The notes beneath the pieces are model-generated. The model made no database searches. It was not told the origin of the DNA and worked only from the letters and a program-made list of their open reading frames with translations. From assembly GCF_043290135.1 (NCBI RefSeq), contig NC_134705.1, positions 41,498,271 to 41,562,270 on the forward strand: a DNA stretch of 64,000 nt, given 5' to 3'. The position numbers were made by a program, and so were the translations under genes. The DNA comes from Rhipicephalus microplus (lineage: Eukaryota; Arthropoda; Arachnida; Ixodida; Ixodidae). Below, one piece after another: positions 11,004 through 21,020 of the stretch (position 1 is its first letter; each line of letters opens with the position of its first letter).

Positions 11004-12325
11004 GACTCAAACCTCATTATAACAAAGTCACATCTGCAGCAAAACCACTTCGTTATGTCTGAAAATTTGCTGTAAATGACTATTTGTTACACTGCATCTA
11101 TGTATAGCAAAGCTATTGGTCACTTATCGTATTTACTTGCGTAATGAACGCACCCCCCGCGTCAGTCGTCAAAATTTGAATTTTTTTCTCCTCGTAAAAA
11201 ACACACTCCCTACATTCGTCCATTACAGTCCCGCTAACCGACACCTGGTGCCCCCTTACCCATTGGATTTCTTCCGTTTTTTATTATTATGCCCCCCCCC
11301 CCCCTCCGGCCACTTCGGCTCTCTCTCTTTCTGCACCTTCACCCGTTGCCGCGTGCCATATTGTTTTTTTTTTCCTATCTGTGCGTGGCACGTTCCCAGT
11401 CTTTTTTATTTATCTATGCGCCACAGCGGGGTTCACGAATAGTGCGAGGGTAGAGACGTCGCAGCTGATACGTACACAGCGAGCGATGGTTACAAAACTG
11501 CCCGCGCCAACCGACGGTCGCTTGCTGCAAATACTAAACATTAAGTCTCAATGCGATTTTCGAGCGGCGACGACAACATTTGCTGCCCCGAAGGGTAATT
11601 CGTCGCTATTGCATCGCATGTTGCTAGAAAACCAGAAAAAATCGCTTGTCACCTTGAAAAGATCGTGACGATTTCCACAACGTGGTAGCACCCCCAGTTC
11701 TCGCTTTGCTTGTTTTCCGCGTGTACAGGACCTTTTCATTTGGAAGCGAGGCGGCAGCCGTATTTTGTCGTTGATCTTGTTATCGACTGTTTGTTTTGAT
11801 GCTTCAGGAGTAGCTTGCTGCAATGTTGTTTACTTGCTATAATGTCAACGGCGGTGGTGCGGTTCTCCAGAGAGGTTGCCGCGAAGTTGGCAAAGTGCGC
11901 CATAGCGCATGCTTTTGAGTGCCCCTTGAGATCACAGCAGATACCACTGTTGTGGTTAAAAATTTGCTGAAAAAGAAAGCCACAAAACGCTTTTATGGCA
12001 TGCGTGGGCGACGCGGAGACAGCCTGCAGAAGATAGCGCCATCAACCACCGAAGATGAGTAAAGTGCTACAAAGAAGCTCTTTCCAAACTGTGTACGCGT
12101 ATGTCAATTGGGAAAGGCTAAGCGACCTAACTTCGTTTTTGCATTACTGCATTTTTTGCTCATCCTGAAAAAGTTCTTATAAAATTTGTCCCTCCTGATA
12201 AATGCACCCCCAATTTTGCTGCGATTTTTCGAGAAAGCAAAAGTGTGTTCATTATGCGAGTAAATACGGTACTTCATTAAGAGTGATAATTTTTATAGCA
12301 AATTCGTTATAGCAAGGTTTGACTG
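11004..12325. mobile_element. Tigger-like element (T2), non-autonomous
   Basis: Left end GACTCAAACCTCATTATAAC and the reverse complement of the right end, CAGTCAAACCTTGCTATAAC, are imperfect inverted repeats with TA outside each (11002-11003, 12326-12327). A second TIR pair is nested inside (11128-12268). Internal open frames match nothing I know. It holds a 14-C tract near 11291. Confidence 0.55.
11128..12268. mobile_element. Nested TIR element inside T2, superfamily unknown
   Basis: Left terminus CGTATTTACTTGCGTAATGA and the reverse complement of the right terminus, CGTATTTACTCGCATAATGA, form a clear inverted repeat (about 23 of 26 matching). No target duplication could be assigned and no transposase is readable. 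The 1.14-kb interior includes a poly-C tract and short open frames without recognised domains. Confidence 0.5.
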
Positions 12326-12540
12326 TAGTTATACCTATGAAGCAGCAATTTAATTTCGGTAATTTTTAATCAGTGGTGGTTTACAGTCATGCATTTGTAG
12401 AGGAACCCTGATTTTACGACTTTTTCAGGACTGCGCAAAATCGTCGTGAAATGCGGGTGTCGTAAAATCCAAACATGAAAGTTTACGCCCACAAAAAAAA
12501 AGCCATTAGCACGGGGATTAGCGAGAAACTTTAACACAAA

Positions 12541-13370
12541 CTATGTACAAACTCTACAAGGCTCTAAAACAAAGCCAAAAGAACACTGCCGCACAGGTAC
12601 TAGGTGTGATTCATTGAAACAAACCTTGATTGTGCCATAATCCACTCGCGCAATTCCCAACAGTTGTAGTGAAACACGGCACGCACTTAAAAAAAAATCC
12701 GTAAGCTTCTGGACTTTCTTTGAGCCGATCTGCAAGAGCTTCCCCTCTAGCTTGGAAATGTCCAAAAGCACCTCTTCCGTGGCATCCTGTGTATATACGT
12801 ACCTCCTGATGCCATCTATGTGTTGTAGCATATTGGCAAATGACGTAGGGACGGCAGTGTCAGCGGCAGCAGCGTCGTCCTTGTGCGACGTCGCAGTAGC
12901 GTCGCCACAGAGAAGTTCTTCCACGACTGCTTCGTCCAGCGACAGTTCACGGCAGGTGGCAACATTGTCATCAGCCTCCACGAATTCAGCAAACGTTGTA
13001 GCTGGGTTCAAACGCTCGAATTCATTGTCGTCGAAGGCACTTGAATCCTCGTCCATCGAGGATGTAGAGTCGCCAGCAGTGGAGGCAACCTCTCGCATGA
13101 AGCCACAATGCTTAAATGAGTTAGCAATTGTGGTTTGTGACAGTGCACACCACGAACTGGCGATCATGTGCATAGCGTCGAGCAAGGAAATCTTTTTTTT
13201 CTTCTCGCTGCGCTGCATTTCCACTAGCCGATGCTGCACAAGTGGCTTTCTGTAGCCCTGCTTCACACACTTGATCATTTCGACATATAGCGGCTGCAGA
13301 CGGCTTGTGCAGTTTGGCGGGAGAAACACAACCTTGATATTCCACAGGCAGGTCGTGACGGGTGGGTGGC
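12541..13370 (-). pseudogene. pogo/Tigger transposase, C-terminal part
   Basis: Resumes after the Penelope insertion with KVVFLPPNCTSRLQPLYVEM, the conserved block before the last catalytic acid of pogo-type DDE transposases. It continues as one 262-residue open frame. The helical end of the DDE domain (LLDAMHMIASSWCALSQTTI, then ANSFKHCGF) is followed by an acidic tail (SSMDEDSSAFDDNEF) typical of CENP-B/Tigger proteins. The final 80 residues are less conserved. This half has no internal stop. Confidence 0.75.
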
Positions 13371-13637
13371 AAAATGGTTGATTGGGCGAGTTGGTGATAC
13401 ATGACTAATTATGAAATGGAAGCGCACAACGTAGAAGCAGACGGAAAGACAGGGACAAGCGCTAACTACCAACTGAAAGTTTATTCGGAAAAAATATGAA
13501 ATATATACTAAAAGATGATACAGTGTCAAGGCACATACGATAACACCAAAGCACAGACCAAAAATGGCAACACCGATAGAATATCTTAGTGCGTCAGCCC
13601 TACCTTACCATCGCTTACTGTGCTTTTCATTGATTAG

Positions 13638-14807
13638 TTAACTTCTACGGCATCTGCTAATGTTTAAAAACGCTAGCTCCTTATCGGACAAAGCGATTGA
13701 TGGTTTGCTGACGCAAGCCCCGTGTTCCGCTATGTGTGCTGCTTCAATTATAAGCCTTGTGCGCTCATCTTTGTGCTTTTGGAGAACTACTGTCTTATCA
13801 AATTGTACTTCACAGCCACATCTAGTGACATGCTGGGCAAGAAAACCATCATTGCCGCTACGAACATTGCACGCATGCTCACGCAACCTGTCGTTGAGGC
13901 ATCTTCCAGTCTGCCCAATATAACAGGCACCGCACGAAAGTATGATCATGTAAACTACGTCACTAATGCAGTTGACAAAACGGTTCCTGTGCTTTGTTTT
14001 ACACCGCTGTTCCCTGTGTCTAGCGCCACATGTCAGTCTAGCCAGCTGAGAAAGCTTGTGTGGTGCAGAGGAAACTACACGCACTCCCATGCGCTGCCCC
14101 ACCTTTTTCAGGCGGTGGGTAACCTGATGCATGTAAGGGACAACAGCTACTCTTTCTCTTTCTTTTTCGTGGGTCCTGTTGTCACGTCCTACTGCACCAT
14201 GTCCCTGGCCATCTTTAGCTCTCCGTTTTCTACGGATACTTTCGGCCACGGACACCAAGACCGCCTCAGGATACCCAGCTGACTTAAGCCTAGCCACCTG
14301 ATTGTGGAAGCTGGCCTCCATTGAATGCATACAGGACCGGTCAAGTGCATTAGTGAAACACGTACTCACTATGCCTCTTCTTACAAGTTTGCTATGAGCC
14401 GACGTGTACGGCAGAAGCGGTTTCCCCGCGCGTGGCTGGAATTCCCAGCAGGTATGTTCAGCCCTAAACGTGAGCCTGAGATCAAGAAACCTGATTGACG
14501 AGTTTTCCGGCATTTCATGGGTCAATACAAGTGGACCAAGGTATTTCTTAAAGAGAGACAACACATTATTGGCATGAGACACAAAACCACGAGGATCACA
14601 CTTCACTATGACTAAAAAATCATCAACAAATCGAAACACTTTCTTCGCTGCAGTGCTCACTAATTCTTGATTAACGGCCCTGTCCATTTTCGCCAACAAC
14701 AAATCACTCAAAATTGGGGCCAGACACGACCCAATCGACACGCCTTGTTTCTGAAGATACACGTTGTCATTCCACTCTACATATGTGGAGTTGAGATACA
14801 TGCCCAA
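13638..14807 (-). CDS. Penelope reverse transcriptase C-terminal part plus GIY-YIG endonuclease (PLE1)
   Basis: A 389-residue open frame. Residues 1-135 are the RT palm and thumb: SIGSCLAPILSDLLLAKMD, the catalytic FRFVDDFLVIV block (VDD intact) and SIRFLDLRL. The middle is a basic linker (RRKRRAKDGQGHG, then THEKERERVAVVPYMHQ). The C-terminal third is a GIY-YIG nuclease starting at YMIILSCGACYIGQTGRCLN and continuing RLREHACNV. This RT+GIY-YIG order defines Penelope-like elements. The N-terminal RT fingers are missing because the copy is 5'-truncated at 14810, so the protein would not be a complete RT. No stops: recent insertion. Confidence 0.88.
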   Translation of the reverse strand: MGMYLNSTYVEWNDNVYLQKQGVSIGSCLAPILSDLLLAKMDRAVNQELVSTAAKKVFRFVDDFLVIVKCDPRGFVSHANNVLSLFKKYLGPLVLTHEMPENSSIRFLDLRLTFRAEHTCWEFQPRAGKPLLPYTSAHSKLVRRGIVSTCFTNALDRSCMHSMEASFHNQVARLKSAGYPEAVLVSVAESIRRKRRAKDGQGHGAVGRDNRTHEKERERVAVVPYMHQVTHRLKKVGQRMGVRVVSSAPHKLSQLARLTCGARHREQRCKTKHRNRFVNCISDVVYMIILSCGACYIGQTGRCLNDRLREHACNVRSGNDGFLAQHVTRCGCEVQFDKTVVLQKHKDERTRLIIEAAHIAEHGACVSKPSIALSDKELAFLNISRCRRS

Positions 14808-14872
14808 TAGGCGCGGGGAAACCGCTTCTGCCGTACACGTCGGCTCATAGCAAACTTGTAAGAAGAGGCATA

Positions 14873-15604
14873 GTGAGTACGTGTTTCACTAATGCACTTG
14901 ACCGGTCCTGTATGCATTCAATGGAGGCCAGCTTCCACAATCAGGTGGCTAGGCTTAAGTCAGCTGGGTATCCTGAGGCGGTCTTGGTGTCCGTGGCCGA
15001 AAGTATCCGTAGAAAACGGAGAGCTAAAGATGGCCAGGGACATGGTGCAGTAGGACGTGACAACAGGACCCACGAAAAAGAAAGAGAAAGAGTAGCTGTT
15101 GTCCCTTACATGCATCAGGTTACCCACCGCCTGAAAAAGGTGGGGCAGCGCATGGGAGTGCGTGTAGTTTCCTCTGCACCACACAAGCTTTCTCAGCTGG
15201 CTAGACTGACATGTGGCGCTAGACACAGGGAACAGCGGTGTAAAACAAAGCACAGGAACCGTTTTGTCAACTGCATTAGTGACGTAGTTTACATGATCAT
15301 ACTTTCGTGCGGTGCCTGTTATATTGGGCAGACTGGAAGATGCCTCAACGACAGGTTGCGTGAGCATGCGTGCAATGTTCGTAGCGGCAATGATGGTTTT
15401 CTTGCCCAGCATGTCACTAGATGTGGCTGTGAAGTACAATTTGATAAGACAGTAGTTCTCCAAAAGCACAAAGATGAGCGCACAAGGCTTATAATTGAAG
15501 CAGCACACATAGCGGAACACGGGGCTTGCGTCAGCAAACCATCAATCGCTTTGTCCGATAAGGAGCTAGCGTTTTTAAACATTAGCAGATGCCGTAGAAG
15601 TTAA
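14873..15604 (+). CDS. Inverted duplicate of the PLE1 linker and GIY-YIG endonuclease
   Basis: A 243-residue frame identical in sequence to the last 243 residues of the minus-strand PLE1 protein. It includes the GIY-YIG core (CGACYIGQTGRCLNDRLREH). It is the second arm of the inverted insertion and lacks any RT motif. Its 3' UTR ends at 15837 without the 34-bp extension. Confidence 0.88.
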   Translation: MSTCFTNALDRSCMHSMEASFHNQVARLKSAGYPEAVLVSVAESIRRKRRAKDGQGHGAVGRDNRTHEKERERVAVVPYMHQVTHRLKKVGQRMGVRVVSSAPHKLSQLARLTCGARHREQRCKTKHRNRFVNCISDVVYMIILSCGACYIGQTGRCLNDRLREHACNVRSGNDGFLAQHVTRCGCEVQFDKTVVLQKHKDERTRLIIEAAHIAEHGACVSKPSIALSDKELAFLNISRCRRS

Positions 15605-15837
15605 CTAATCAATGAAAAGCACAGTAAGCGATGGTAAGGTAGGGCTGACGCACTAAGATATTCTATCGGTGTTGCCATTTTTGGTCTGTGCTTTGGTGTT
15701 ATCGTATGTGCCTTGACACTGTATCATCTTTTAGTATATATTTCATATTTTTTCCGAATAAACTTTCAGTTGGTAGTTAGCGCTTGTCCCTGTCTTTCCG
15801 TCTGCTTCTACGTTGTGCGCTTCCATTTCATAATTAG

Positions 15838-16210
15838 GGTGGGTGGCATGGCGCCTTATTCACAAAGAGAAGAATTTTTCTTGCCTTCGCACCCATTTTC
15901 TTGTCTAACTGCTGTAGAAACTTGGTGAATGTAGCGGATGTCATCCACGCTTTTTTGTTGAAGTCGTACCCTCAAGGCAGCGTCCACGAATTCCTGAAGC
16001 ACCCTGCTTGCCAAATTTTCCTATTACGAGCACCGGCAGCTTTTCAGAACCATTCTCATTGTTACAGAACAGGGCCGTCCAAAGCTCTTTACTGTGCTTC
16101 CCTCCGTGACGTTGCATGTGATAAAATACGCCACTTTCACCCACAATACAAACGTTCCAAGGCTTGTATTCTGCAAACAACTCCGGCAGTGAGCCTTTCC
16201 ACTCCTGCAC
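15838..16210 (-). pseudogene. pogo/Tigger transposase, DDE domain first half
   Basis: Minus-strand frames read NVCIVGESGVFYHMQRHGGKH, the region of the first catalytic acid in this family (usually N(A/M)DETG; here GES, so the first aspartate position looks altered). Then KLPVLVIGKFGK, and after a frameshift FNKKAWMTSATFTKFLQQLDKK and KILLFVNKAPCHPP, the segment around the second catalytic aspartate (usually VDNAPCH; here VNKAPCH). The gene is cut at 15838 by PLE1 and resumes at 13370. Confidence 0.75.
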
Positions 16211-16221
16211 TTTGGAAACGT

Positions 16222-16647
16222 CTACAGAGGAACTTTCTCCACAGGAGCAGCTGAAGAGAATATTATTGCCCTTTTTTTAAAGCGATCCAGCCACCCATTT
16301 GATGCCTTGAAATCGTTGATGCCCAGGCGCAACGCCACAAGGTCGACCTTCTCTCTGAGGATGGCACTGTCAATATTGATGGCAGAGCTCCCCGCTTGAA
16401 GCAGCCACTTCACCAGCACTTTCTCCAAATGTTCGTCTTTGCCTTCTTTCGCATTATTCTGATTCAGTCCGAACTTGATTGCATTCTGAAGAATCGAAGC
16501 CTTGTTAACTAAAATAGTCTTCAATGAAGACTCCGCTATTTTTAGCTCCCCGGCAATACTTGCTTTTGTGGTTCCATGCCGCTTCTTGGCTTCTTCGATA
16601 ATTTTCAGCTTTTGTTCGAGCGTTAAAGCTGTGTGCTTTCACGACAT
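16222..16647 (-). pseudogene. pogo/Tigger transposase, N-terminal DNA-binding part
   Basis: Starts with ATG at 16647-16645 and hits TGA at its third codon (16641-16639), which looks like a CGA arginine codon lost by CpG decay. It then reads KHTALTLEQKLKIIEEAKKR, the psq-type helix-turn-helix seen at the start of pogo/Tigger transposases, through a CENP-B-type second helix-turn-helix (LVKWLLQAGSSAINIDSAIL, then GINDFKASNGWLDRFKKR). It stops at 16222, where a frameshift leads to the catalytic part. Confidence 0.75.
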
Positions 16648-17407
16648 TTCGCCTAGCCGTGTGATACAATCGCGGACAGTACGTGCACTCCAAGAAAAAA
16701 AAAATAGTGAAAAGAGGGCCACGAAGCCCTAGCTGACTCTCTTGAGGTATTCAACTGACCTCTTTCGAAAGCTAGGAGCAGAAGAAAAGTTTGCATTTTA
16801 GAGCATGTCATTGGACTCTTGTGAAGCCCTTTTCGATTGACTTTCGTGGTAAAGCCGCTGTATTACGCCGCACATACCATGTGGCTGGCGCTCGGCACCA
16901 ACACCCTCTCGGCGCCCTGCGCCGCCTTTCGTATGCGCTGTGTGCCTTGGCGTCATGCACGGAGGAGGAAGGAAGCCGGTGCATTCTCTTTCTTCAGTCT
17001 CCGCTGCCTCTCGGAATGCGTTGCGTGTCCAATAGTTCTGTGTTCAAGAAAGCGTGCGCATCTTCGATAGCGGGTACGCCATATTGTTCGCGGAGGTGAC
17101 GTGCTCAAGAAGACGCTCATGGAGCTGCGTTCGCGGGTTGTGGATGCACGACTGCGAGTTCAGACAGTTATGCGCATTGTTGTACAAGCTCCCGTAACAG
17201 GTGCGAAGCATTCATTTATCAAGAGTGATTGTTAATAGCAGATGGCAGCTGCACTGCTGAAGATACGAGACATCATTTTGAGATGTGCTTTCATGTAAGT
17301 CTTAATAATGAAGCATTAGATCAGATTACATTACATTACCTTCTAGTGATGCCCCCCTCAACTAAGGTGCTACACAGCGAAATGGAGAGGCGAGGGAGTT
17401 GGTACTG

Positions 17408-17484
17408 ATCCATAACAACGTAAATGTAGCGCCCGTAAATGTGGTGTCCGTGTCTTTTAACGCTACATTTACGTTGTTATGGAT
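17408..17484. repeat. 24-bp perfect hairpin in P1
   Basis: 17408-17431 (ATCCATAACAACGTAAATGT...) and 17461-17484 are exact reverse complements separated by 29 nt. The loop repeats GTAAATGT in the same sense as the left arm. It lies in the non-coding right flank of P1. Confidence 0.88.
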
Positions 17485-18619
17485 GCTACACAAGTTAGCC
17501 TTCCCTAGACAAAAATCCTTCGGACGCCCTTGCGCGACGAAAGCGGAAGAGAAATGGTTGTTCAAAAAAGGTAAAAAGAATGGGAAAAACCCACTCGCCC
17601 TTTACGCGGCTTTCACAGCTGCTAATAGGGTGAAAGGAAGACAGACGAACGGCAGGTGAAAGCCGAAATGAACTGTTTATCCGAGCGCTCGGCATGCGAA
17701 GCGTTGCTCCTGCTGGTGCGGCAAAAGATACACGCGGCAATTCTCTTTTGTCCGCCATTTGGCCCCCTCGCTTCACCTGGATCGTCGTGAAATGCGGGTT
17801 CGGCGTAAAATGACGTAGGATAATTGAGGTTTTTAATGCATTGTTTCTATGGGAATTTCGCCTGAACGAGACAAATCCGTCGTAAAATGCGGGTTGGGTG
17901 AAATTGGGAGACGTAAGACCGGGATTGCATTGTGTATTCAGGTAGCAATGAAATGTCGTAACATGAAATGACCATTTACATTGGTAACCTCAATAACAGA
18001 TCAGATAGCTGGACCATAAATAGCTGATCGTCACATGTGATGAAACAGAGGTTTATTTATTTATTCATTTATTTAAAACTACCTTACAGGCCTTCGTTGA
18101 GGCATTGTGTAAGGGGGGCAGTACAAAAAGGTGGACTTCCGCAGTAGTTACAAAAACACAAAGTTCATGAACAGCGGTCAAGTAGCAGATCACATAATAA
18201 GAAGAGCAGTAAAAAATAAAAAGAAATCAACAATACTAGCAAAGGTAAAACAGATAATAAGGAAATATATAAGGGACCCTAAGGTGTAATACAATAAGAG
18301 ACTGAAAAAAGGTTAAAACGAAGAGAGCACACTGCGGTAATGGCAAACATTTTTACATATCGTTGGTCAGAAAGCTGGTCAATGCGTCACGAAAAGCATT
18401 AATGTTTGTCAGACATGCGATGCTATCCGGCAGGGAATTTCAACATCGGACTGCACGTGGAAGCGCAGAGCAGTTGAAAGCACGCGTTGATCCATAAATT
18501 CGGGTATAGCTAAAGTGATTATGAAGCCTGTGTGACGGGATGCTAGTGTTGTTCGAGATGAATGAATGAATTTGTGAAACAGTGTCAGCAAGGCAATGTC
18601 ACGTCGAGTACTCAATGAT

Positions 18620-20434
18620 TGCAATGAAAGGTTAAGTTTGATTTGTGTGACACTAGATTGATAGCTGTAATCGTTAAAACGAAGCGGCTTGCTGTGTTCT
18701 GAGTTCGTGCCAACATAGCAGTTAGGTATTTTTGGTGGGGGGCCAAATAGGGGAAGTGTACTCGAGTTGAGGGCGAACGAGGGTAAGGTATGCTAATTTG
18801 CGAACATTCGAAGGAGCATTTCTTAAGGTTCGTCGCAAGTAACCCAAAGATTGGGAGGCTTTGGCTGAAACGGAGGTGATGTGTTCTGACCAAGAAAGAT
18901 TTGTAGTGAATATAACGCCTAGATACTTATATTGTGTAGCTATTGCAACAATGTCTCTATTGATATGGTATGAATGTGGGGAAGTTATAGGCTTCTGAGT
19001 AAATAACATTAGTTTACATTTTTATGTATTCAATGACATTAGCCTTTTACTGCACCAGTTACTAATTTGTTCGAGATCATGCTGAACAACCAGATGGTCG
19101 TCTGTATTAACTATTGTGCGATAGACAATGCAGTCGTCAGCAAATATTCTTATAGTGGAGGACACGTTATGTGGAAGATCGTTAATAAAGATGAGAAAGA
19201 GCAAAAGACCGAGGATGCTTTCCTGTGGTACACCAGAAGATACTTCAGTTAAGGAGCACGAGAAGTTATTTGCAATGGTGAACTGGTAACGATCAGAAAG
19301 AAAGTTCCGGAGCCATGATAAAGTGAAACAGTCCAATTGAAGAGCTGAAAGTTTTGAAATAAGGCGACAGTGTGCGACGCGATCGAACACCTTCGAAAAG
19401 TCCAGAAAAAAGCAGTCAGTTTGTTGGTTGTTGTTCAAGTTAGTGTGTAGGTCTGTAACAAATTCAAGCAACTGTGTCTCGCTTGATAGGCTTTTTTTAA
19501 AACCATGCTGATAATGAAAAAAGAACTTGCGGGTTTCAAGGTGTCTGTAGATCTGCGAGGCGATAATGTGTTCCAGTAACATGTAAGAAATGCATGCCAA
19601 GGAGATTGGTTGGTAATTTTCGCATGATGATTTATTGCCACTTTTAAATACCGGGTAGGGTAGCCAACCGGATGTCTTTCTGGTTAACCTCCCTGCCTTC
19701 TCCCTTTTTGTTGATTCCTCCTTCCTCCTTTAAATACCGGTATGACTTTTGCCATTTTCCTGTCTGTAGGGAGGAGGCCTGTCGCGAGTGACTGCTTAAA
19801 TATGTGAAGAAGAATTTTGCTTGACACTGTTACTGTATTTAGTAACATTTTTGAGTTTATGCCATCTATGCCACAAGAAAAAGACATCTTAAGGTTATTT
19901 ATGAGTGATGATAGTTCCTCTAATGTGATATCTATAGGTTCCATGTATTGGTAGCTTAAATCAGAAACGTAAGGTACGCTTGAAGTGTCCTCTTTTGTGA
20001 ATACTGAACTGAAGAATGAATTAAGATGAACACTCGCTACTTGGAAGAGGAACATTGCTGCTGCCATGTAAGCAGATATTATTGGATTCGTTGTTGGGGC
20101 TTATTATTTTCCAAAACTTAGCTGGATTGTTTTTAAGTAGTTCAGAAAGGTCATTAGAGAAATATTTGTCCTTTGCTTTGCCTAAAACTGAGCAATATGT
20201 TTTAAGATAGCATTTGTAATTCTGCCATGCGGATGATGTTCGAAGGCTCTTGGCGATATTATACAGCCGTTTCTTTCTGCTCCTCATGCGCTTGAGCTTT
20301 TTTGTAAACCAGGGGTTTAATCTATCATTTGTTATAGAAACGAGTGGGACATATTTGTCTACCAACGCACGCAAAGCACTTTTAAACAAAAACCAGTTCT
20401 CTTCCACAGATCTATTGTAAAATGAGGGCCACAT
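18620..20434 (-). pseudogene. LINE-C linker and reverse transcriptase
   Basis: 20434-20021: basic linker (NPWFTKKLKRMRSRKKRLYN) typical of CR1-type ORF2. 20067-19684: RT block 1 (TVSSKILLHIFKQSL, then KMAKVIPVFKGG). 19600-19022: RT core with QHGFKKSLSSETQLL, DCFFLDFSKVFDRVAH, SGVPQESILGLLLFLIFIND and the catalytic IRIFADDCIVY (ADD intact). 19009-18722: thumb (YKYLGVIFTTNLSW, then AYLTLVRPQLEY). Several frame breaks, plus the 74-bp insertion near 19690. Confidence 0.8.
19655..19728. mobile_element. 74-bp insertion with 12-bp target duplication inside LINE-C
   Basis: TTTAAATACCGG occurs at 19643-19654 and again at 19729-19740, immediately flanking 74 bp that interrupt the RT gene. The insert begins GTAGGGTAGCCAACCGGATG and ends in a pyrimidine-rich stretch. 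The perfect duplication shows an insertion event; the insert looks like the 3' tail of a SINE or LINE rather than a whole element. Confidence 0.8.
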
Positions 20435-20492
20435 TGTGTTTTGAAAAAAATGTTCTTAGTTCCGTATTTATTGCAGTAAAATTACCTTTATT

Positions 20493-21020
20493 CTAGTATC
20501 GAATTTGCTTTGTTATGGAACCTGCCGTGGGTGGTGTTATGTTTATCGCCACTTGAAGCAGATGGTGATCGCTGAAACCATCCAGGTGTTTTATGTTACT
20601 TATAGTTTCAGAAACGTTCGTGAGAATAAGGTGTAGAACATGGGTACCACGTGTAGGTTTAGAAACAGTTTGAAATAGGTTCACAACTAAACATAAATTG
20701 ATAAATTCGTTTGATGTATGACAGGAAGATGCTAATTTCACCCAATCAATTAACAGATAATTAAAGTCACTTAGAAGATAAGTTAAATCAGCTTGGAAGA
20801 GCTCAGAGGCTTTGTTGATGCTGTCGCACAGAGCACTTACGAAGGAACCGTTCGAATCCGGTGCATGGTAGCAAATGCCTATCAATAACTTAGACGATGA
20901 AATTGTGCAGGCCACCCAGATACTCTCAAGATCAGAATGTGTGTTGATCAAATGGACCATCAAACGGTGATCATCAATTGTTGGAAGACACTCACGAGCT
21001 GGCCCACTTTCAAGGGCTGC
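20493..21020 (-). pseudogene. LINE-C endonuclease domain
   Basis: Reads VACTISSSKLLIGICYHAPDS, LTYLLSDFNYLLIDW (equivalent of the GDFN block, with GD changed to SD), a linker and GFSDHHLLQVAI (the SDHxxL block of AP-type endonucleases). The start of the domain is missing or off frame. The endonuclease would nick target DNA to prime reverse transcription. Confidence 0.7.

Larger units (their letters stand above)
13371..15837 (-). mobile_element. Penelope-like element PLE1, inverted-dimer insertion
   Basis: A 5'-truncated minus-strand Penelope copy (14810 down to 13405) is joined at its 5' end to an inverted copy of its own 3' half (14811-15837). The arms 13405-14431 and 14811-15837 are mirror images of 1,027 bp. 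All translations I could compare are identical, so divergence is nil or very low. The unique centre is 379 bp (14432-14810). A 34-bp extension (13371-13404) is present only on the left side. The insertion is flanked by a 10-bp target duplication GGTGGGTGGC at 13361-13370 and 15838-15847, within the transposase gene of P1. It is a young insertion. Confidence 0.88.
12398..17928 (-). mobile_element. pogo/Tigger-type DNA transposon (P1), split by Penelope element PLE1
   Basis: A transposase gene on the minus strand runs from about 16647 to 12541 with a 2,467-bp Penelope insertion (13371-15837) in the middle. Both ends carry motifs of the type TCGTCGTGAAATGCGGGT (12439 and 17783, same orientation) and poor inverted ends around GAACCCTGATTTTACGAC and TCCCGGTCTTACGTC. 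Ends are therefore approximate. Region 16800-17900 between the transposase start and the right end is non-coding and holds a 24-bp hairpin at 17408-17484. Confidence 0.6.
18050..21020 (-). mobile_element. CR1-like LINE (LINE-C), 5'-truncated, disrupted
   Basis: Minus-strand order: apurinic-type endonuclease (about 21000-20493), linker (20434-20021), reverse transcriptase (about 20000-18720) and a 3' UTR ending in a (TTTA)n-type tail at 18050-18075. A short foreign insertion breaks the RT at 19655-19728. Clade (CR1/Jockey superfamily) is inferred from the endonuclease-RT architecture, the absence of RNase H and the TAAA-type tail. Confidence 0.75.

Noticed and set aside
13722..14282. 186-codon plus-strand frame, repeated at 14960-15520 minus
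   Set aside because: It is the antisense shadow of the Penelope gene, repeated only because the element is an inverted repeat.
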